Shown: one piece after another, positions 42,111-55,054 of the stretch
Numbering within the stretch: position 1 is the first letter of the stretch
Layout: each line of letters begins with the position of its first letter
DNA from: Anadara kagoshimensis
Taxonomy: Eukaryota > Mollusca > Bivalvia > Arcoida > Arcidae
Assembly: GCA_021292105.1 (NCBI GenBank)
Contig: CM037870.1
Coordinates: forward strand, 62,646,167-62,710,166
Length of the DNA stretch: 64,000 nt
Reading direction: 5' to 3'
Program-made: the position numbers and the translations under genes
Notes under the pieces: generated by a model
The model's input: only the letters and a program-made list of their open reading frames with translations
Database searches by the model: none
What the model was told of the DNA's origin: nothing

Positions 42111-42266
42111 GTAACCTTCGTGTTCACAATGGTTTCATATAAACCACCGAACTACGGGACTTACTATACCCTGGATACGCACAGGGGATAGGTTGGATAA
42201 TAGCATGTATACCGGTTATACCAATAGATACAGCTAAAAAAGGCACCAGGAAATTCTTTATATGAC
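42111..42266 (+). pseudogene. SLC6 pseudogene exon 12
   Basis: Begins GTAACCTTCGTGTTCACAAT after TTTTTTATAG, like exon 12 at 33301. One base is missing at ACTTA(CA)TATACC (frameshift) and about 15 bp are missing after CCAATA. The donor GTGAGT at 42267 is kept. Confidence 0.85.
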
Positions 42267-42462
42267 GTGAGTATCTATTCATATATAGCGAAGTTACCTT
42301 TAAGTCTGTTTCTAGCAAACAGGTATCACGGTTGTGGTTGAAGTACAACCCCCTTTGATGTACCGTCAAACTATCGCATAATTGACATACCACTGCGGTA
42401 TCTCATTTGACAAGTACCTGTTCTGTATGTATGGAGGCTTGGCTCTAACTCCGGTCGGATAT

Positions 42463-42765
42463 GATAAAAAACAAACATACTGATCCATGTCCGAATCACA
42501 ATCCAGAAGCAAAGTAAAAACTTTGGAACTGACAAGTTAGGTTAGACACGTGAACTTCCACCAGGGAGGAATGAGGCCGGGTGTTCCGGAAGGGTAAGCA
42601 CCTCCTGTTTAGCTAGCTATACCCACCACGTGTGTAATAAAATTGTGTGAAAGGAACATGGAACTATGAGACGTCAAATATATCAGGGCAATCCTGGACA
42701 CAGAGACATCAAACTTATCAACAATACTGTTATGACGGCCATGAAACTTTTTGAGGGCCTTGACA
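42463..42765 (-). repeat. Dispersed repeat R1, long copy
   Basis: Minus-oriented: AAAACAAACATACTGATCCA, CTCCTGTTTAGCTAGCTATA, GGGCAATCCTGGACACAGAG. It sits between pseudogene exons 12 and 13. Confidence 0.75.
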
Positions 42766-43072
42766 TGGAAAAGATGAAATAGATAGTAACTGGTCTTGTA
42801 TCAAGCATTTTGCATTAAGAAATAAAAGTCACAGGGTCCTTTGGAATAACAAAAATTATATCTTACGGTAGATAAACGTACTAGAAGGGTACTAGTATGG
42901 GTTATCTCGCTTCTAGCGTTCTACATGCTATACAGTTACGGATGTTTTTCTTCTTTAACTTGATAAACCAAGACTATTCATTTGCTATAGAATGCACAAG
43001 ATGAATTTAACGTTACACAATAACAGATCATGCTGCATAAATAAGTTAAAATGAAAATAATTCTATTTTCAG

Positions 43073-43200
43073 AAACCCCGTGTGAGTCTACGTCCGAATG
43101 AAAATAGAAATAAAAATGGAAACCAAATAATAAAAATCTGCATAACCAATACGAAACTGGAGAAGTGCGGCGACCGTTTATTAGGGAAGTTTATTATACT
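43073..43200 (+). pseudogene. SLC6 pseudogene exon 13
   Basis: After TTCTATTTTCAG the frame reads KPRVSLRPNENRNKNGNQII, matching [16 protein letters not shown] of the intact exon 13 with indels that move the frame; the original stop context is lost. Confidence 0.8.
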
Positions 43201-45300
43201 GGAGGGATGGGTCAAAAGACCTTTTACCAGTTAATCAAGTAGAAGTAGAAAGTTAAATCTAACGGCTAAGTTTAATATGATGTACAAAACGTCACCAAAC
43301 GGCCATTGCTTTTCTACGTATTTTTGTTGCGCTGCGCTAATTCGTAAAGAAATTTTCAATGGTTAAAGGTGTACGTTTTTTATTATTCATTTTATTTGTC
43401 GAACTTTGACATGCAGTGACCTTTTTGTAATGCATATATGTGCCTGGGTAAGTTATGATGATAATTATTGATTGTTATGGTTTTTTAATTTTGCAAAGCT
43501 AACATATAGTAGTCATATCGAAATTTAAGTTATGAATTATGTTGTTATACCCCGCATGGAATGTCTGAACATTATCGAGAAACTTTGCACCCCTAAATTT
43601 TGTTAGAGTTATTCCCCTTTTAACTAAGTTTTCTGAAATACATAACTGATCAGGAATACGACACATCATGTACATATTATCAGCGAACTTTGAGCCCTTT
43701 ATTTTGTGAGAGTTATGTCTTTATCACATTAGTTTCCCTGAAATACACTAAGTACTGAAGCATCTTGTCAGTCCTCACATACTAATGAAACATAATGTTG
43801 AAATCTCTGTATATAGGAAGGGCACAATGTGTACTTATTCATATTACCGAGTACTTTATGATTTTCTCTAATAAAATTGTCTGTCATTGAAATATGTTAC
43901 CGAAACAATTTGTCAATGCAAGGCATTAGCACAATAGAAGTAGTGAAGTGTAAAACGCTTTAGTGAACGAATTTCACCTATATGAAGACGGTAAGTTCGG
44001 GAGTGGTAAAGGAACCTGTGGACATCAGAGAACCCTACCAATATACGATGAGTGAACTGGCAAACTTTATCAAGGACATAGCAGTATCGGAAAGCATGTG
44101 GTCTTCTGTAGAAAGTCTCTTTTCGATTGGAAGTTTGCTTTTCATGATCAAGTTACGTGTTGTCAATCTCAAATCTTAAAGTCTCTCTATTAATGTTAGA
44201 GCGTGTGTGCCATGTGTTGCATCAAGTTGGTTGTGCTTTAAGTCCCTGACAAGATATAATCTTATTAATTCACTTATATCGAGATTGTCATTTCAGGAAT
44301 TTCATGGAGAAAACCACCGATTTTATGCAAACGAACCTACCACTTCATTATAAATTTGCATCATTCTGAGTCGGATTCCAACTTAGGCTATGAAAAGCTT
44401 TGTGATCTTTAAAATAGATCACTCGGCAACCGATGCACCGAAAGAAAATTGTGGTGTGGGTATAGTCTGGCGTGGCGTGGCGTAGTGGCACTGTGCGGTG
44501 TGGTGTGGTGTGGTGTTGAGCCGATTGAAGTGGTGATGGGTGAAGTAACGTTTTTGAGTAAAGCAGTGGAGAATTAATTTCGTCCAGTCAAGATTCCTTC
44601 ATTTATATTAAGGCGCTTCTATTTTGGATAGGGAACCAGAGTACCCGGCCTATATCTCTTATTAAGATAAGTTAACTTTCCCACACTAAGATCTGTCCTG
44701 GTGGGATTAGGCGTCGAGGGTTCGTAAGCTCCGTACATAAGCTCGGTGATCGAGACCCACTTATTTATATATTTTGATGCCCATTATATGAATATATCAA
44801 GTTTTTTTTTAAAAATACGAAACAAATTGAACAAGTAAAATACGAATCAGTGTAAAAGTCAACGCAATCTCATTTATAAGTCCAGATTAATCACAAATAT
44901 GGTATTTATTGATGTAACATTATGTCAGATACATTTTATAAGTATTTTATAAACGTAATTCAAAGCTTCATAACATATTGGGATTTAGACATTAAAGACA
45001 TGAGAAGATCAAGTATTTAATTGGTATGTAAGTGTACATGTCAGTCAAATATATTGCTGTTTATTTGTCCGATCAGATGGATCCGGATTATCCTGTCTGC
45101 TCCTAAAATACTACACAAAAATAACATGTTATAGACAGTGGAGTAGCGGTGTCTTATACCCCTGCATAAGTTATTTCACATATATCAAGATGGCCAGTTC
45201 AGGGAACTGGTGGTGGACATGGGAATACTGGAAAAATCACTGCCCTTCAATCTGTCCGAACCTAGAACATAGACAGTGAGAGGCGCTGTGAGAGTGGAAC
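43201..45300. other. Intergenic stretch
   Basis: Nothing firmly recognised. A 65-codon frame at 43982-44179 (start MKTVSSGVVKEPVDIREPYQ) has no known domain. A GTGGC/GTGTG-rich simple repeat lies at 44470-44515. Confidence 0.4.
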
Positions 45301-45319
45301 AGTATAATGGTAATTTACG

Positions 45320-45530
45320 CCCCAGTAACATTTAAGTTACACTTGTATAAAGGCGATCAACAAAACTGGTGAAGGAAACGGAAAAAATCGTCTAAATTCT
45401 ACAAGCGAACTAACACGCTTTCTCATACTAGAGTCTGCAGAAGCGGGATTCGAACCTAGGCAGTGAGAAACACCGTGATTCATACAAGTAGGCGTTTTAT
45501 ATTTCTCGAAAACCGTGTGAATCCTCGATA
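45320..45530 (-). repeat. tRNA-derived SINE fragment
   Basis: Minus strand has a near-perfect B box in CTAGGTTCGAATCCCGC followed by CTAGTATGAGAAAGCGTG, the TGAGAAAG core start seen in the SINEs at 45640, 59030 and 60610. Confidence 0.6.
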
Positions 45531-45639
45531 GGTAACACACCACTAGAATAAGGAGAGCATTGTACATTACTGTAGCAAAGAAATACACTGAATGAAAATG
45601 TCTTTAAAATATTTACACTGAACATTTATTAAAGCCTTT

Positions 45640-45985
45640 GTTTCCATCTGTGCCTTGGTCCGAACACATGCCAAGTGGTCAATGTGGTAACCTTAAAAAC
45701 CCCAAGATGTATCCACAATGTGGCCATGCTAGAAAGGGGTATAAAAGCCATTTGGCTCAATAGATTGTTTCGGTATAGTAGATTGCAGTGAAACTGTAAA
45801 TCGAGGTGGTAAGTTCTGGGATTGTAAAGTATTCTGTGGAAACCATTGGCAATCGGGAAACAAATTGACAAACTTTCTCACTCTAGAATCTGACCGAGCG
45901 GAATTTCAACCTAGACGGTGAGACGTTCCGTTACCTGTAAGTCCGTTCTTTAGGTCATTTTGTCACCGAGGTACCTTTATTTGAA
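45640..45985 (-). repeat. tRNA-derived SINE
   Basis: Minus strand: GGTACCTCGGTGACAAAATG (A-box region), CTAGGTTGAAATTCCG (B box), GAGTGAGAAAGTTTGTCAAT and CAATGGTTTCCACAGAA core. Same family as 45320. Confidence 0.55.
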
Positions 45986-46672
45986 ATAAGAGAAGCAACT
46001 AGGTTGGTATAGTGTTCGGTTAGAACAATATTTTTATTCCTATACATAAATTTACTCTAGTATTTGAAGGCCAAGATGCAAGAGCACTTACGACGATAAA
46101 GCGTAGTGATACTTACGCAAAGTTCGGAAGGAAGCGGTGGAAAGTCTACCATTGTTATGTTGCCGCAACGTCTCGCTTACCGTTTTCGTTTTCCGTTTTC
46201 GAATTTTTGCTTGTTTGGTATTGTGTTGTGTATAAAGAGCTATATTTGCAGACTAACCTTAATGTGACGTCATAGATATTCTGGTAACTAGAACACACGT
46301 TCTAGTTTTAGCTTGGACCCCAAAGTTCCTCTCCCGAAAATGAAAGAAAGGAAATGTTCAGGAAAATACGTTCAAACGAGCATGAAACAAAATAAACGTC
46401 AATTAAAATTCGTTATAACCTTCGACTTGCTTGGATAATTATGTTTTTTAAGAAGTCAGTCGAAACGAAGTCTTCAATATCACACAGAGTGACCATTGCT
46501 ACAAGCGACAAAACACCACACATCACAGTTTAAGAAAAAATAATGAAAAACAGAATAAAGTTTACATTTTTTCAATCAAAGAACGTAGGCTATATCGGAC
46601 CAGAATAATACAATAGTCGATACTGGATACGCATTAATACAAGTATCCTATCAAAAAGGTCATGAACCAATA

Positions 46673-46852
46673 CAGTGAAGAACTGTCGAAAGGTTAACAC
46701 GAATTTGTACCGAATTATATCTCGGCAGCTTGTCTTCTCTCGATAGCCTTTTGGTCACTAGTTATCCATATCACAGCCACTCGGCAAACGAGCTTCAACT
46801 AAACTTCGTTAGCTCATCCTAAGCTCGTTAAACTTTCTACATTTCTGTACTG
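46673..46852. mobile_element. MITE family M, copy 1
   Basis: Ends CAGTGAAGAACTGTCGAAAG and TAAACTTTCTACATTTCTGT are imperfect inverted repeats of the family M terminus (CAGTACAGACCTGTCGAAAG). Interior has TCGGCAAACGAGCTTC. Family M is the name used here for eight related copies in 46.7-57.3 kb. Confidence 0.65.
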
Positions 46853-47900
46853 TGTATTTCAAACAACAATACAGACAGATAATCAATCGACCATTAAATT
46901 CTAAGAAAATTATCACCAGTATGCAAACTACCAGACCAAATCACGTGGTACTCTATTTTTATCCGATTGGTCACGTGACATGTCTATTTCTCATCAATCA
47001 TAAATAAGTAATAGACTAAAATCTGTACTTACTATAGGCAAACAAAATTGACCTGTTCCGCTTGACCCTTAATTTTAATATTTATTACAGACCACTGCAT
47101 AATCATTCATGTAAAGGGAACTTAGGTCCAGTGTTTATTTCGGCTTTATCATTAGAATCCCGTATTGTGTATGTATTATTGCGAGTCATAACATTATCCA
47201 TGTATTTGATGGGTCATCGTATATGCAGATTCCTCATGGAAGGTCAACCGATCTGGTCAATATTGTTTTTATACTGGTCATGTCATAAAGGTCAGCCAGG
47301 TATTCAACATTTGATCCAGACATATCGAATACATCGGAATAATTGAATTGACTTGATATGGAATGAGTTTTATACGAGCCTTGCAATAGTTCATTGATAC
47401 AGGGACACATTTTTATGTTTTTGCCACATTTAGAAAAGCATGGATATGGTATATAAATGCGTTTTATAGTGCAAGTCTTGCAAAAGCCCATGGATAGAGA
47501 GACAGTTATTTTGACAGTATTTTTCTTTTTTCACATTTAGAGAAAAATATTATTCGCAGCATTTTCATGAATGAATCAATCGTGTGAAGGAACTCTATAA
47601 TAAAACGGACAACGTGCATGATATATCTGGATAAACGCATTTAATGTTCAAAGTAGGAAAATGCATTGGACTTAATCATTCAAGAAACAAAGTACGTATT
47701 CCATGATATATCTGAATAAGATAGCTTTTTGTATTTACTGCTTAGAGTAGTAGTAGTAGACTGTTGTGACTATTAAAGAAACAATTTGTTGTAATGTGTA
47801 TTTAGAGTAAACAGAGATGTTTCTTGACAATGCATCACAAATTGTATAGACAATTGTTAGAATGAAGCAGTAATTTTAATCTATCATGTGGAATAGAGAT
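46853..47900. other. Non-coding stretch
   Basis: No gene recognised. A 94-codon frame at 47062-47346 has no domain similarity that could be named. Confidence 0.4.
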
Positions 47901-48790
47901 TTCTATACGAGACTTGACGAAGTTTATTTATCATCTGAACTCAAGTGACAATGCTTTTTGTAATGTTTGATCTTGTATTGCAGTTGGAGTGCTTGAGACT
48001 AATGTTCATTAATGAAACAATGAAATATTGATGAATGGATAAAACAGGATACTTTACGGCTGTTTTTACAAGAGTAAGGCTTATTTCATAACCTTGTGAA
48101 CGGCATCGTGAATCTATCATCTTAACTGAAGTGGCAATGCATTCCACTCTGTTTCACGGTGATCTTGTTTTGAATTTGAGTACTGAAAGCTAGGATTGTT
48201 CATAAAATTGATAAATGGATAAAATGAAACGAGGATTTCTATGTATGACTTGAAGAAGGTAGCTTTCATCTGATCTGAAGTGACAATGCATTCCACAAGG
48301 TTTCTGAATGATCTTGTTTTGCAATATGTGTACTGAGGGATTGTTCATAAATGAATCAACTTTGTTGAGTGGATAAAACTAAAAAAAGTCATCAAGCATT
48401 TTATCATTTTAAGAGGTTGCATTCGACAATGTTTCTGAGTAATCTTGTTTTGTAATTTGAGTACTGAGAAAATTTATAAATAAAACAATGAAATATTGAT
48501 GAGTGGATTCTTAAAGAATTGTACCTATCATCTGAACTGAAGTTGCAGGTCTTCCACACTGTTTCTGGGTGATCTTGTTTTGCCACTCGATCACCGAGTC
48601 GATTGTTCAAAAATAAAACATTGAAATATTGATGAATGGATAAAAACGGGAAACGTAACGGCTGATTTTATGGAGTAATGCTTAATTCATAACCTTATGA
48701 ATGATAAAAACCGTTATTGTCTTATAGGTTGACCGTTAATTCATAACCGCATGAACGATAAAACCCGTCGTAGTCTTTATCATACACTGG
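47900..48790. repeat. Degenerate tandem repeat, ~130-150 bp units
   Basis: Five diverged units near 47930, 48110, 48270, 48410 and 48530. Each has TCTGAA.T.AAGTG.CAATG, GATCTTGTTTTG and GAATGGATAAAA-like blocks. A second short duplication (TTAATTCATAACC..ATGAA.GATAAAA) follows at 48680-48770. Confidence 0.65.
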
Positions 48791-50040
48791 ATAAACCTAT
48801 ACTATATACATTTACTACGTAAGGGTTGACTGTGCGTATAAGTTTCTTATTGTTATGTGTGTATTATAATCAAATATCACAATGGTGTATTTAAAATTGG
48901 TCATTGATTCGAATCTATGAATATGATATTAACAAAAAATGGTCTTTTGTTTAAAAAATGTGGATGAGTATCATTGTTGCGTGTCTTAAAACTAAATTTA
49001 GGTGATTTTGACATACGAAGAGGGTTTTTGTTTACCAGTAGATATTGTTTAAGAAGCCTGTTAAAATAAAAGACTGAAGTTCGTTTACATATTTACATGT
49101 AGAAACATTTGATATTAAATATTGAGAATTAACATGTAAACGGGATACTATGTTGACAATGTAATGCATCCACCGAAGAAGGAAATTGGATATAAACTGG
49201 CATTAAAATTGCTCATATAGTTGTTAACGGAATCTGGACACTATTGCAGGTTTCTGCATAACTATTTGTTCAAACAGTATTTAGCTTGAAATTGGACACC
49301 ATTTCAAATTCGAACAAGTTTTTCCCCTAGATAAATGCTAAAAAGTGGGAAAACTTGAAATTAGTGATAGACTGAACCATTACACCAATTTTCTTCAGAA
49401 AAACGGGAAAAGTAGAAAAGCTAAAAAATTACGTTTGTAGAATAAGTTCTTGCGTGGAAAAAGACATTTAATAATTTCAACTGAAGGAGTAAATATGAAA
49501 AAGATTACTTTATTTTTGTTTATTAATCTAGAAAGAACAAAGGACATGAAATAATGAGGTGCAACTCGCTACATATTGACATCTGGTATGTTTACTAAGC
49601 ATTAAATGAAATGTTACATACTTGCAAGGACAGACAAGATAATTCATTAAAAATATAATCAGCAAGGTAACTCATTTGAATTTGGAAACCTAGGAAGATT
49701 TGAAAGTCTGCAGTAATAGAGATAATACGGGTTTACAGTTAACAACGTTAAACCATGCAGATGAGTGGTTTGACTTATTTGATATGGGGTAATAAGGTTT
49801 TTAATAAGAGGCGATTATAGGATAAACTGTACTATGGTCAAAACAGTGTATTGTATATAAAACACTTACAAAACAGGGGTTAGGACTTAGATGGCAAGAT
49901 TTACCTATATATGTGTACTTAAGAAGAAACAATATTTATACACCTATGTGAGTTAAACACGGAATATAGCTGTTTAAATAAGTAAATACACAGAAATTCT
50001 TTATTATGAGATAACAAAAAGTTATCAGTGAAAACCATGT
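48791..50040. other. Non-coding stretch
   Basis: A+T-rich with no recognised feature. Confidence 0.4.
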
Positions 50041-50494
50041 GGCATTGGTATGCTCCGTGCTGATGTGACATCGCTTGTGGTATGGGTATGCTCCGTGCTG
50101 ATGTGACATCGCTTGTGGTATGGGTGTGTTCCATGCTGATGTGACATCGCTTGTGGTATGGGTGTGTTCCATGCTGATGTGACATCGCTTGTGGTATGGG
50201 TATGCCCCGTGCTGATGTGACATCGCTTGTGGTATGGGTGTGTTCCATGCTGATGTGACATCGCTTGTGGTATGGGTGTGTTCCATGCTGATGTGACATC
50301 GCTTGTGGTATGGGCGTGTTCCATGCTGATGTGACATCGCTTGTGGTATGGGTATGCTCCGTGCTGATGTGACATCGCTTGTGGTATGGGTGTGTTCCAT
50401 GCTGATGTGACATCGCTTGTGGTATGGGTGTGTTCCATGCTGATGTGACATCGCTTGTGGTATGGGTGTGTTCCGTGCTGATGTGACATCGCTT
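50041..50494. repeat. 38-bp minisatellite, 12 copies
   Basis: Unit TGCTGATGTGACATCGCTTG followed by TGGTATGGGTGTGTTCCA. Copies differ mainly at TGTGTTCCA/TATGCTCCG/TATGCCCCG. The unit has no stop in any minus-strand frame. Because 38 is not a multiple of three, all three frames are open and encode the same cyclic 38-residue repeat. This explains the overlapping long open frames; no gene is implied. Confidence 0.95.
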
Positions 50495-52678
50495 CTGAAG
50501 ATACAAAGGTTTTTGTTCAAAGTGGTTTACCACGGGTTTAAATGGCAAACCACATAACGGATTTTGCTATATGATGTTTTTTATTCAAGGAATTAGTTTA
50601 TTGTTTTCATAATGGGATGAAGTAAAGTGGAAAATGGCTAGTCATTATACATTCATAAATGGAAAATTAACACCTGTTGTTGTTTTTCACCGGCCTAATT
50701 ATGATGGTAAGTACAAAGTAATTAATGTTTATTGTTAATGAGGTACACGTGCATGTGTGCACCTTGTAAATAAACAATAAACGCCAGTCATTTAGTACAA
50801 AAGATATCATTAAACAAGATAGCAGTTATTTGATCCATGTGGCATTATACTGTAATGGTCGGAGTTTCATTTGTAACAACACAAAACTCCATTAACTATG
50901 TAAAAATAGATTTTTCTTAGAAATGTTCAAAACCTCTTGGTTTTGTCATTTTTAGACTAATTCAGCCAATTTTTTTTTGTAATTAAGCATTTTTGAATGT
51001 ACATATGATTAATGAAAAATAGTATATGCCTATGACATTTTTGTCGTAGGTACCATCAAACGTTCTTTTTATGGGATGGGTTGAATTTTCTAAATAAGGT
51101 AATCTCGAATAATTTAATACAGTAAGTTCTCTATGATCTACTGGAAAAGAATGGATTTTAAATTTTCTCATATAATTATTACCTTCATATATATTGAATG
51201 ATTTGATATTAATATTTCAAAATCAATTATTTTGAGAGTATAAACTATAAATTGCATATCGATCTAAATAAACATTGGCCTAGTTCATAAGATACAAATA
51301 GCAAGTAAAGGGTGAAGAATCAGAAAATGAATATCATTGTCTTGGTGCCTTAAACAATTCAATGTTGGCGTCTGATTGAAAATTACTTTGCTTTAGGGGC
51401 TTAAATGTTGAACTTGAGTCATGTGCTAATGGTTGAATAATAAATTTCATTTGAATTTAAAAAAAACGATCCATGACTCTTGTACTTGGAAGTTTTGTAA
51501 TTTCACTTTAATCATGACAGGCTGCTAGGTAAGATAAAACATCATTTGGATTGGCAAAAAATCATGATGTTGTGCTTCTACAGGCTTCCTTCTGGAATCA
51601 GGTTGCCGAGCCTCTGACTTTTGCAGCACATACGCGTGTACATGCAATTTGATAGTGAAGTTGGTAAGCTAAAACTTAACTGAATAGCAAAACATACTGT
51701 ATTGTGTTTCTGTTGGTCTCCGTATACTCTGAACTCCGCAGGTATAGCTAAAACATGATTTGTAATGACAAAAGACACGATGTTGTGTTTCTGATGGCCT
51801 ATCTTTCTGGTTTTACTTTGCGGGAGCTCTGAACCTTGTATATGAAAAATAGAAAGAGAACCATAAAAAGAATTTTTTTATTTCAACAATTCTGTACAAA
51901 AAATATATAAAATGTAGCTAACTCCTTAATCGCTAAATTTTCTGAAGTTTTCGAATGTTTAATAATACTCTGTCTTATACATTGGAACTTAAGCCACGTT
52001 TGTGTAATTTCTTTGTCAACAGAGAGTGACTCCGCAGATACTTCGAGTACATTGACGCATCCAGTTTTGTTTATTTTTTGGTTTAAAATGACATATGTTT
52101 GTTTGTATTGAAATAATTTCCTCTGAATTCTTTTTGTTTTTCTCATTCCTTAATAGTCAACGTACGATTAAGGGAATGGTTTTTCAGAATGCATATATAA
52201 ATATCTCTTAATATTTTAATGAACACTTTTTTCTTGGCATTGTAACTTAAAGTAGCATACATGTGAATGACACATCCATACTTTTAAATTCGTTTACTTG
52301 TATTGGAATTTTTAAGAAAGTGCTTTATAGATTATTTTTGTTTTTTTTGTTTTTGTCATGCCTCAAATAGTCAACGACCGATTAAGGGAAGGGTTTTGTA
52401 TTTTACAGAAAGCACATGCATATCTTTCAAAATGAAATTTAAACAATGTTTTCAAATACAGAGTTCAGTAATCCTCTTAAACTCAAAACAGCTGTTTAAC
52501 ATATATTTGAACTTTTTAAAATCGTATCTCTTACTACAGTTAGATATGCTTTAATACTAGTACACAAAAAGGTTGAAAACACTTAAAAGGATAAAAATGT
52601 TTTTTTCATAAAGAATAGTTAATTGATCTTCATAGTAAAGTTCTACTTCAAAACTTTATCTGTTTATATCTGTTAAAT
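50495..52678. other. Non-coding stretch
   Basis: No gene recognised. Two related segments near 52145 and 52370 share GTCAACG.(A)CGATTAAGGGAA and may be repeat copies. Confidence 0.4.
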
Positions 52679-52903
52679 AGTAAGGACCTGTCAAAAGTTA
52701 AACAATTAGCTGACAAAAATGACAAAAAGGAGTCTTAGCTCGGGTGCCGAGTATCCGAAACATGGGTATCTATTGACCGAATAATCACAGAGTGATAGAT
52801 AGCAGCTACCGAAAAGCTGTCGAGATGAATCTAACGAATGGCCAAGTTAATTCGGCACCAGTTCGTTAGGTTAGTGTAAAACTTTCGACAGGCCTGTACT
52901 GTA
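52679..52903. mobile_element. MITE family M, copy 2
   Basis: Left end AGTAAGGACCTGTCAAAAGT, right end AAACTTTCGACAGGCCTGTA. Interior has AGCAGCTACCGAAAAGCTGT. Confidence 0.75.
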
Positions 52904-53129
52904 CTGACAAAAGAAATGAGAAAAAGAGTGAACACTTTATCAAATTTGATCAAATTGCTTTGTGAAAGTAAAATGATATATTTGATAATCTTTTAAAGGA
53001 AATATTGTTTTACATACAAACAAGTAATTAAATTTTAAGGAGACTCGCAAGCATATCATCAATTATTCTCTCGAAGAACTTGTAAACTCAACAGGTGTAC
53101 AGAAATATGTATATATATACATACATGTA

Positions 53130-53271
53130 TAAGTTTAAGACTGAGCTAACGGAATGTCTCTTCCGATGACGAGTTTCGGTAGCTGCTGTCTTTAATTCGA
53201 CAATATCAGTTACTCGGAAGCCAAACTTCGTTAGTTCAGTGTTAAACTTTTCACATGTCTATATTGTACTA
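53130..53271. mobile_element. MITE family M, copy 3 (truncated)
   Basis: CGGTAGCTGCTGTCTTTAAT and TTCGTTAGTTCAGTGTTAAA match the family; the left terminus is degenerate. Confidence 0.6.
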
Positions 53272-53692
53272 GATAAAGGAACACAGACGTCTGTAGTTGG
53301 CCATTGCGACAAAGAGTACAACATACAACACGATAGTTCCAATAAGAAAATGAGACAAATAAGCACATCTTGAGATCACTGCTTATAAAATTATTTTAAT
53401 TCTTTGTGCTGAACTTGATGTTGGTGCAAAGTGTCTGATGTGACGTAAAAGAACAAAATAACAAGTTACCTTCGTACAATCTTAAATTTGGGGTTTACAA
53501 CTCTTGTTATAGATCTAGACATGTATGTGTGTTATTGTTTTGGGGCTGTTTGTTTTTAATTTTCCGCTTAACTAGAAATGGCGTTCATCCATGTCAAAGA
53601 TCTTAATTAAAACAAAACATTATGATTTGATTTTTACATTCATTTATAATAGCTTAAAGACATGTACTTATATACATATACTACATCATATA

Positions 53693-53905
53693 CAGTACAG
53701 GCCTGCCAAAAGTTTAACAATAAGCAAACGAATTGACGCAGAATCGGCAGCTCATCTCTGTTCCTCGTTAGCAATATCTAGACAGCTGCAATATAACTCT
53801 CTCCAGCTTTTCGGTCATTAGATATCCCTAGTTTATCCACTCGGCAGTAGAGTGTTTTCCCCTTTCTCGTTGACTTAGTATTAAACTTTCGACGCGTCTG
53901 TACTC
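53693..53905. mobile_element. MITE family M, copy 4
   Basis: CAGTACAGGCCTGCCAAAAG at the left and TTAAACTTTCGACGCGTCTG at the right; interior keeps the TCGGCAG and CTCGGTCAT-like blocks. Confidence 0.75.
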
Positions 53906-55054
53906 TATGTTTATTGTATACGGAAAAATCCAAATCTGTGGCATGCAGAAATTCCATGTCCATACATAAAATAGCCGAATGGACTTTATAAATATTTACA
54001 TATAATTACTATTATTTTCGTGTATTTTTACTCGCCATTTAACTGTTTGTGTAACAGTACACGGTGTATATTTAGATTTACGTAACATTATAATAAGTCT
54101 AAAATGTACTATGCTTTTAACAACAAACTGTTATTCTACATAAGTAACAAAAGCAAATAAACATGAATTTTCATAGTATTGTTATTCCATGTTGAACATT
54201 GTGGTGGGAAAAGGCTCCAAATACACCAAGCATAATTATAAATGAGTACTTGGCAACACCGTCATCGCAACCAAGAACACGAAAGTATAGTAAATTATGA
54301 AAGACCCAAAACAAGGCATTTCAAAGAAAAGGCAAAAACATATTGGGACCATGGCTTATAAATCTCCAGACTTTGACGGTGCACTAAAGTAGTCACGGTC
54401 CAGTATTGTGGCAATAGTGTCATTGGATGCATTAGAGGGCCTAGACGTAATTTACAAAACGTTGTCCATAAATACACAAATCTACAACTTTAAAATTGGC
54501 TTTATTTTACGAAACAATTAACCAGCAACCCTTAATCATAAATTCTAACAGCAAGGGTATCAATGGTGGTTAGGCCTGAATTAGTATTTTGGAACTGACG
54601 TTCTTGTTACTATTTGTGATCTATTTGTGATCGCCATCCTCACCTTTGATATTCAGACACTGCTATGTCAATACTAAATGCGGTGCCTCTATGCCAAAGT
54701 TCGAACTTTTTCTGGCGTATTATAGTTCTCTTGTACTCTCACTATCACTGTGTCTTGTTTTAATATTTCATTCGATTTTGTGTTTCTGGTTACATTGTTG
54801 CAAATTTATATTCAATATAATCTAGCTCAATTTCATGCTAATAACTTAAATTCCTTTGCTGGCTGGCTAACCACTCTGAAGTTTGTGTGATATATTGTTA
54901 ATTCAACTAAATTAATTTATAGGATTAGTTAAGTGTAAAAATCTATCTGTAAGTAATAAATTCACACATTTTGGTATCGTGTGTATTTATTTATATTTAT
55001 TTGAGTATGCCATATTTCGATGACATGCTGTTTAAGTTAAAATGCACCAGCCTA

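Larger units (their letters stand above)
39560..43200 (+). pseudogene. SLC6 transporter pseudogene (exons 1, 9, 12, 13 only)
   Basis: A tandem paralog of the gene at 16579-34731 shrunk to 3.6 kb. Exon 1 (39560-39771), a 36-bp remnant of exon 9 (40939-40974), exon 12 (42111-42266) and exon 13 (43073-43200) lie in the right order. Exons 2-8, 10 and 11 were not found. Each surviving exon except the exon 9 remnant has a frame-breaking indel. Similarity to the intact gene is still high, so decay is recent on the gene family's scale. Confidence 0.88.

Noticed and set aside
42124..42393. Minus-strand ORF over 42124-42393
   Set aside because: It overlaps pseudogene exon 12 of the SLC6 copy on the other strand and is a shadow frame.
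43982..44179. 65-codon frame MKTVSSGVVKEPVDIREPYQ...
   Set aside because: Composition looks plausible, but there is no recognised domain, no clear splice context and no paralog in the window; not enough to call a gene.
49919..50548. A repetitive protein of about 200 residues
   Set aside because: The frames are a by-product of a 38-bp minisatellite without stops; all three frames are open equally, so there is no coding signal.
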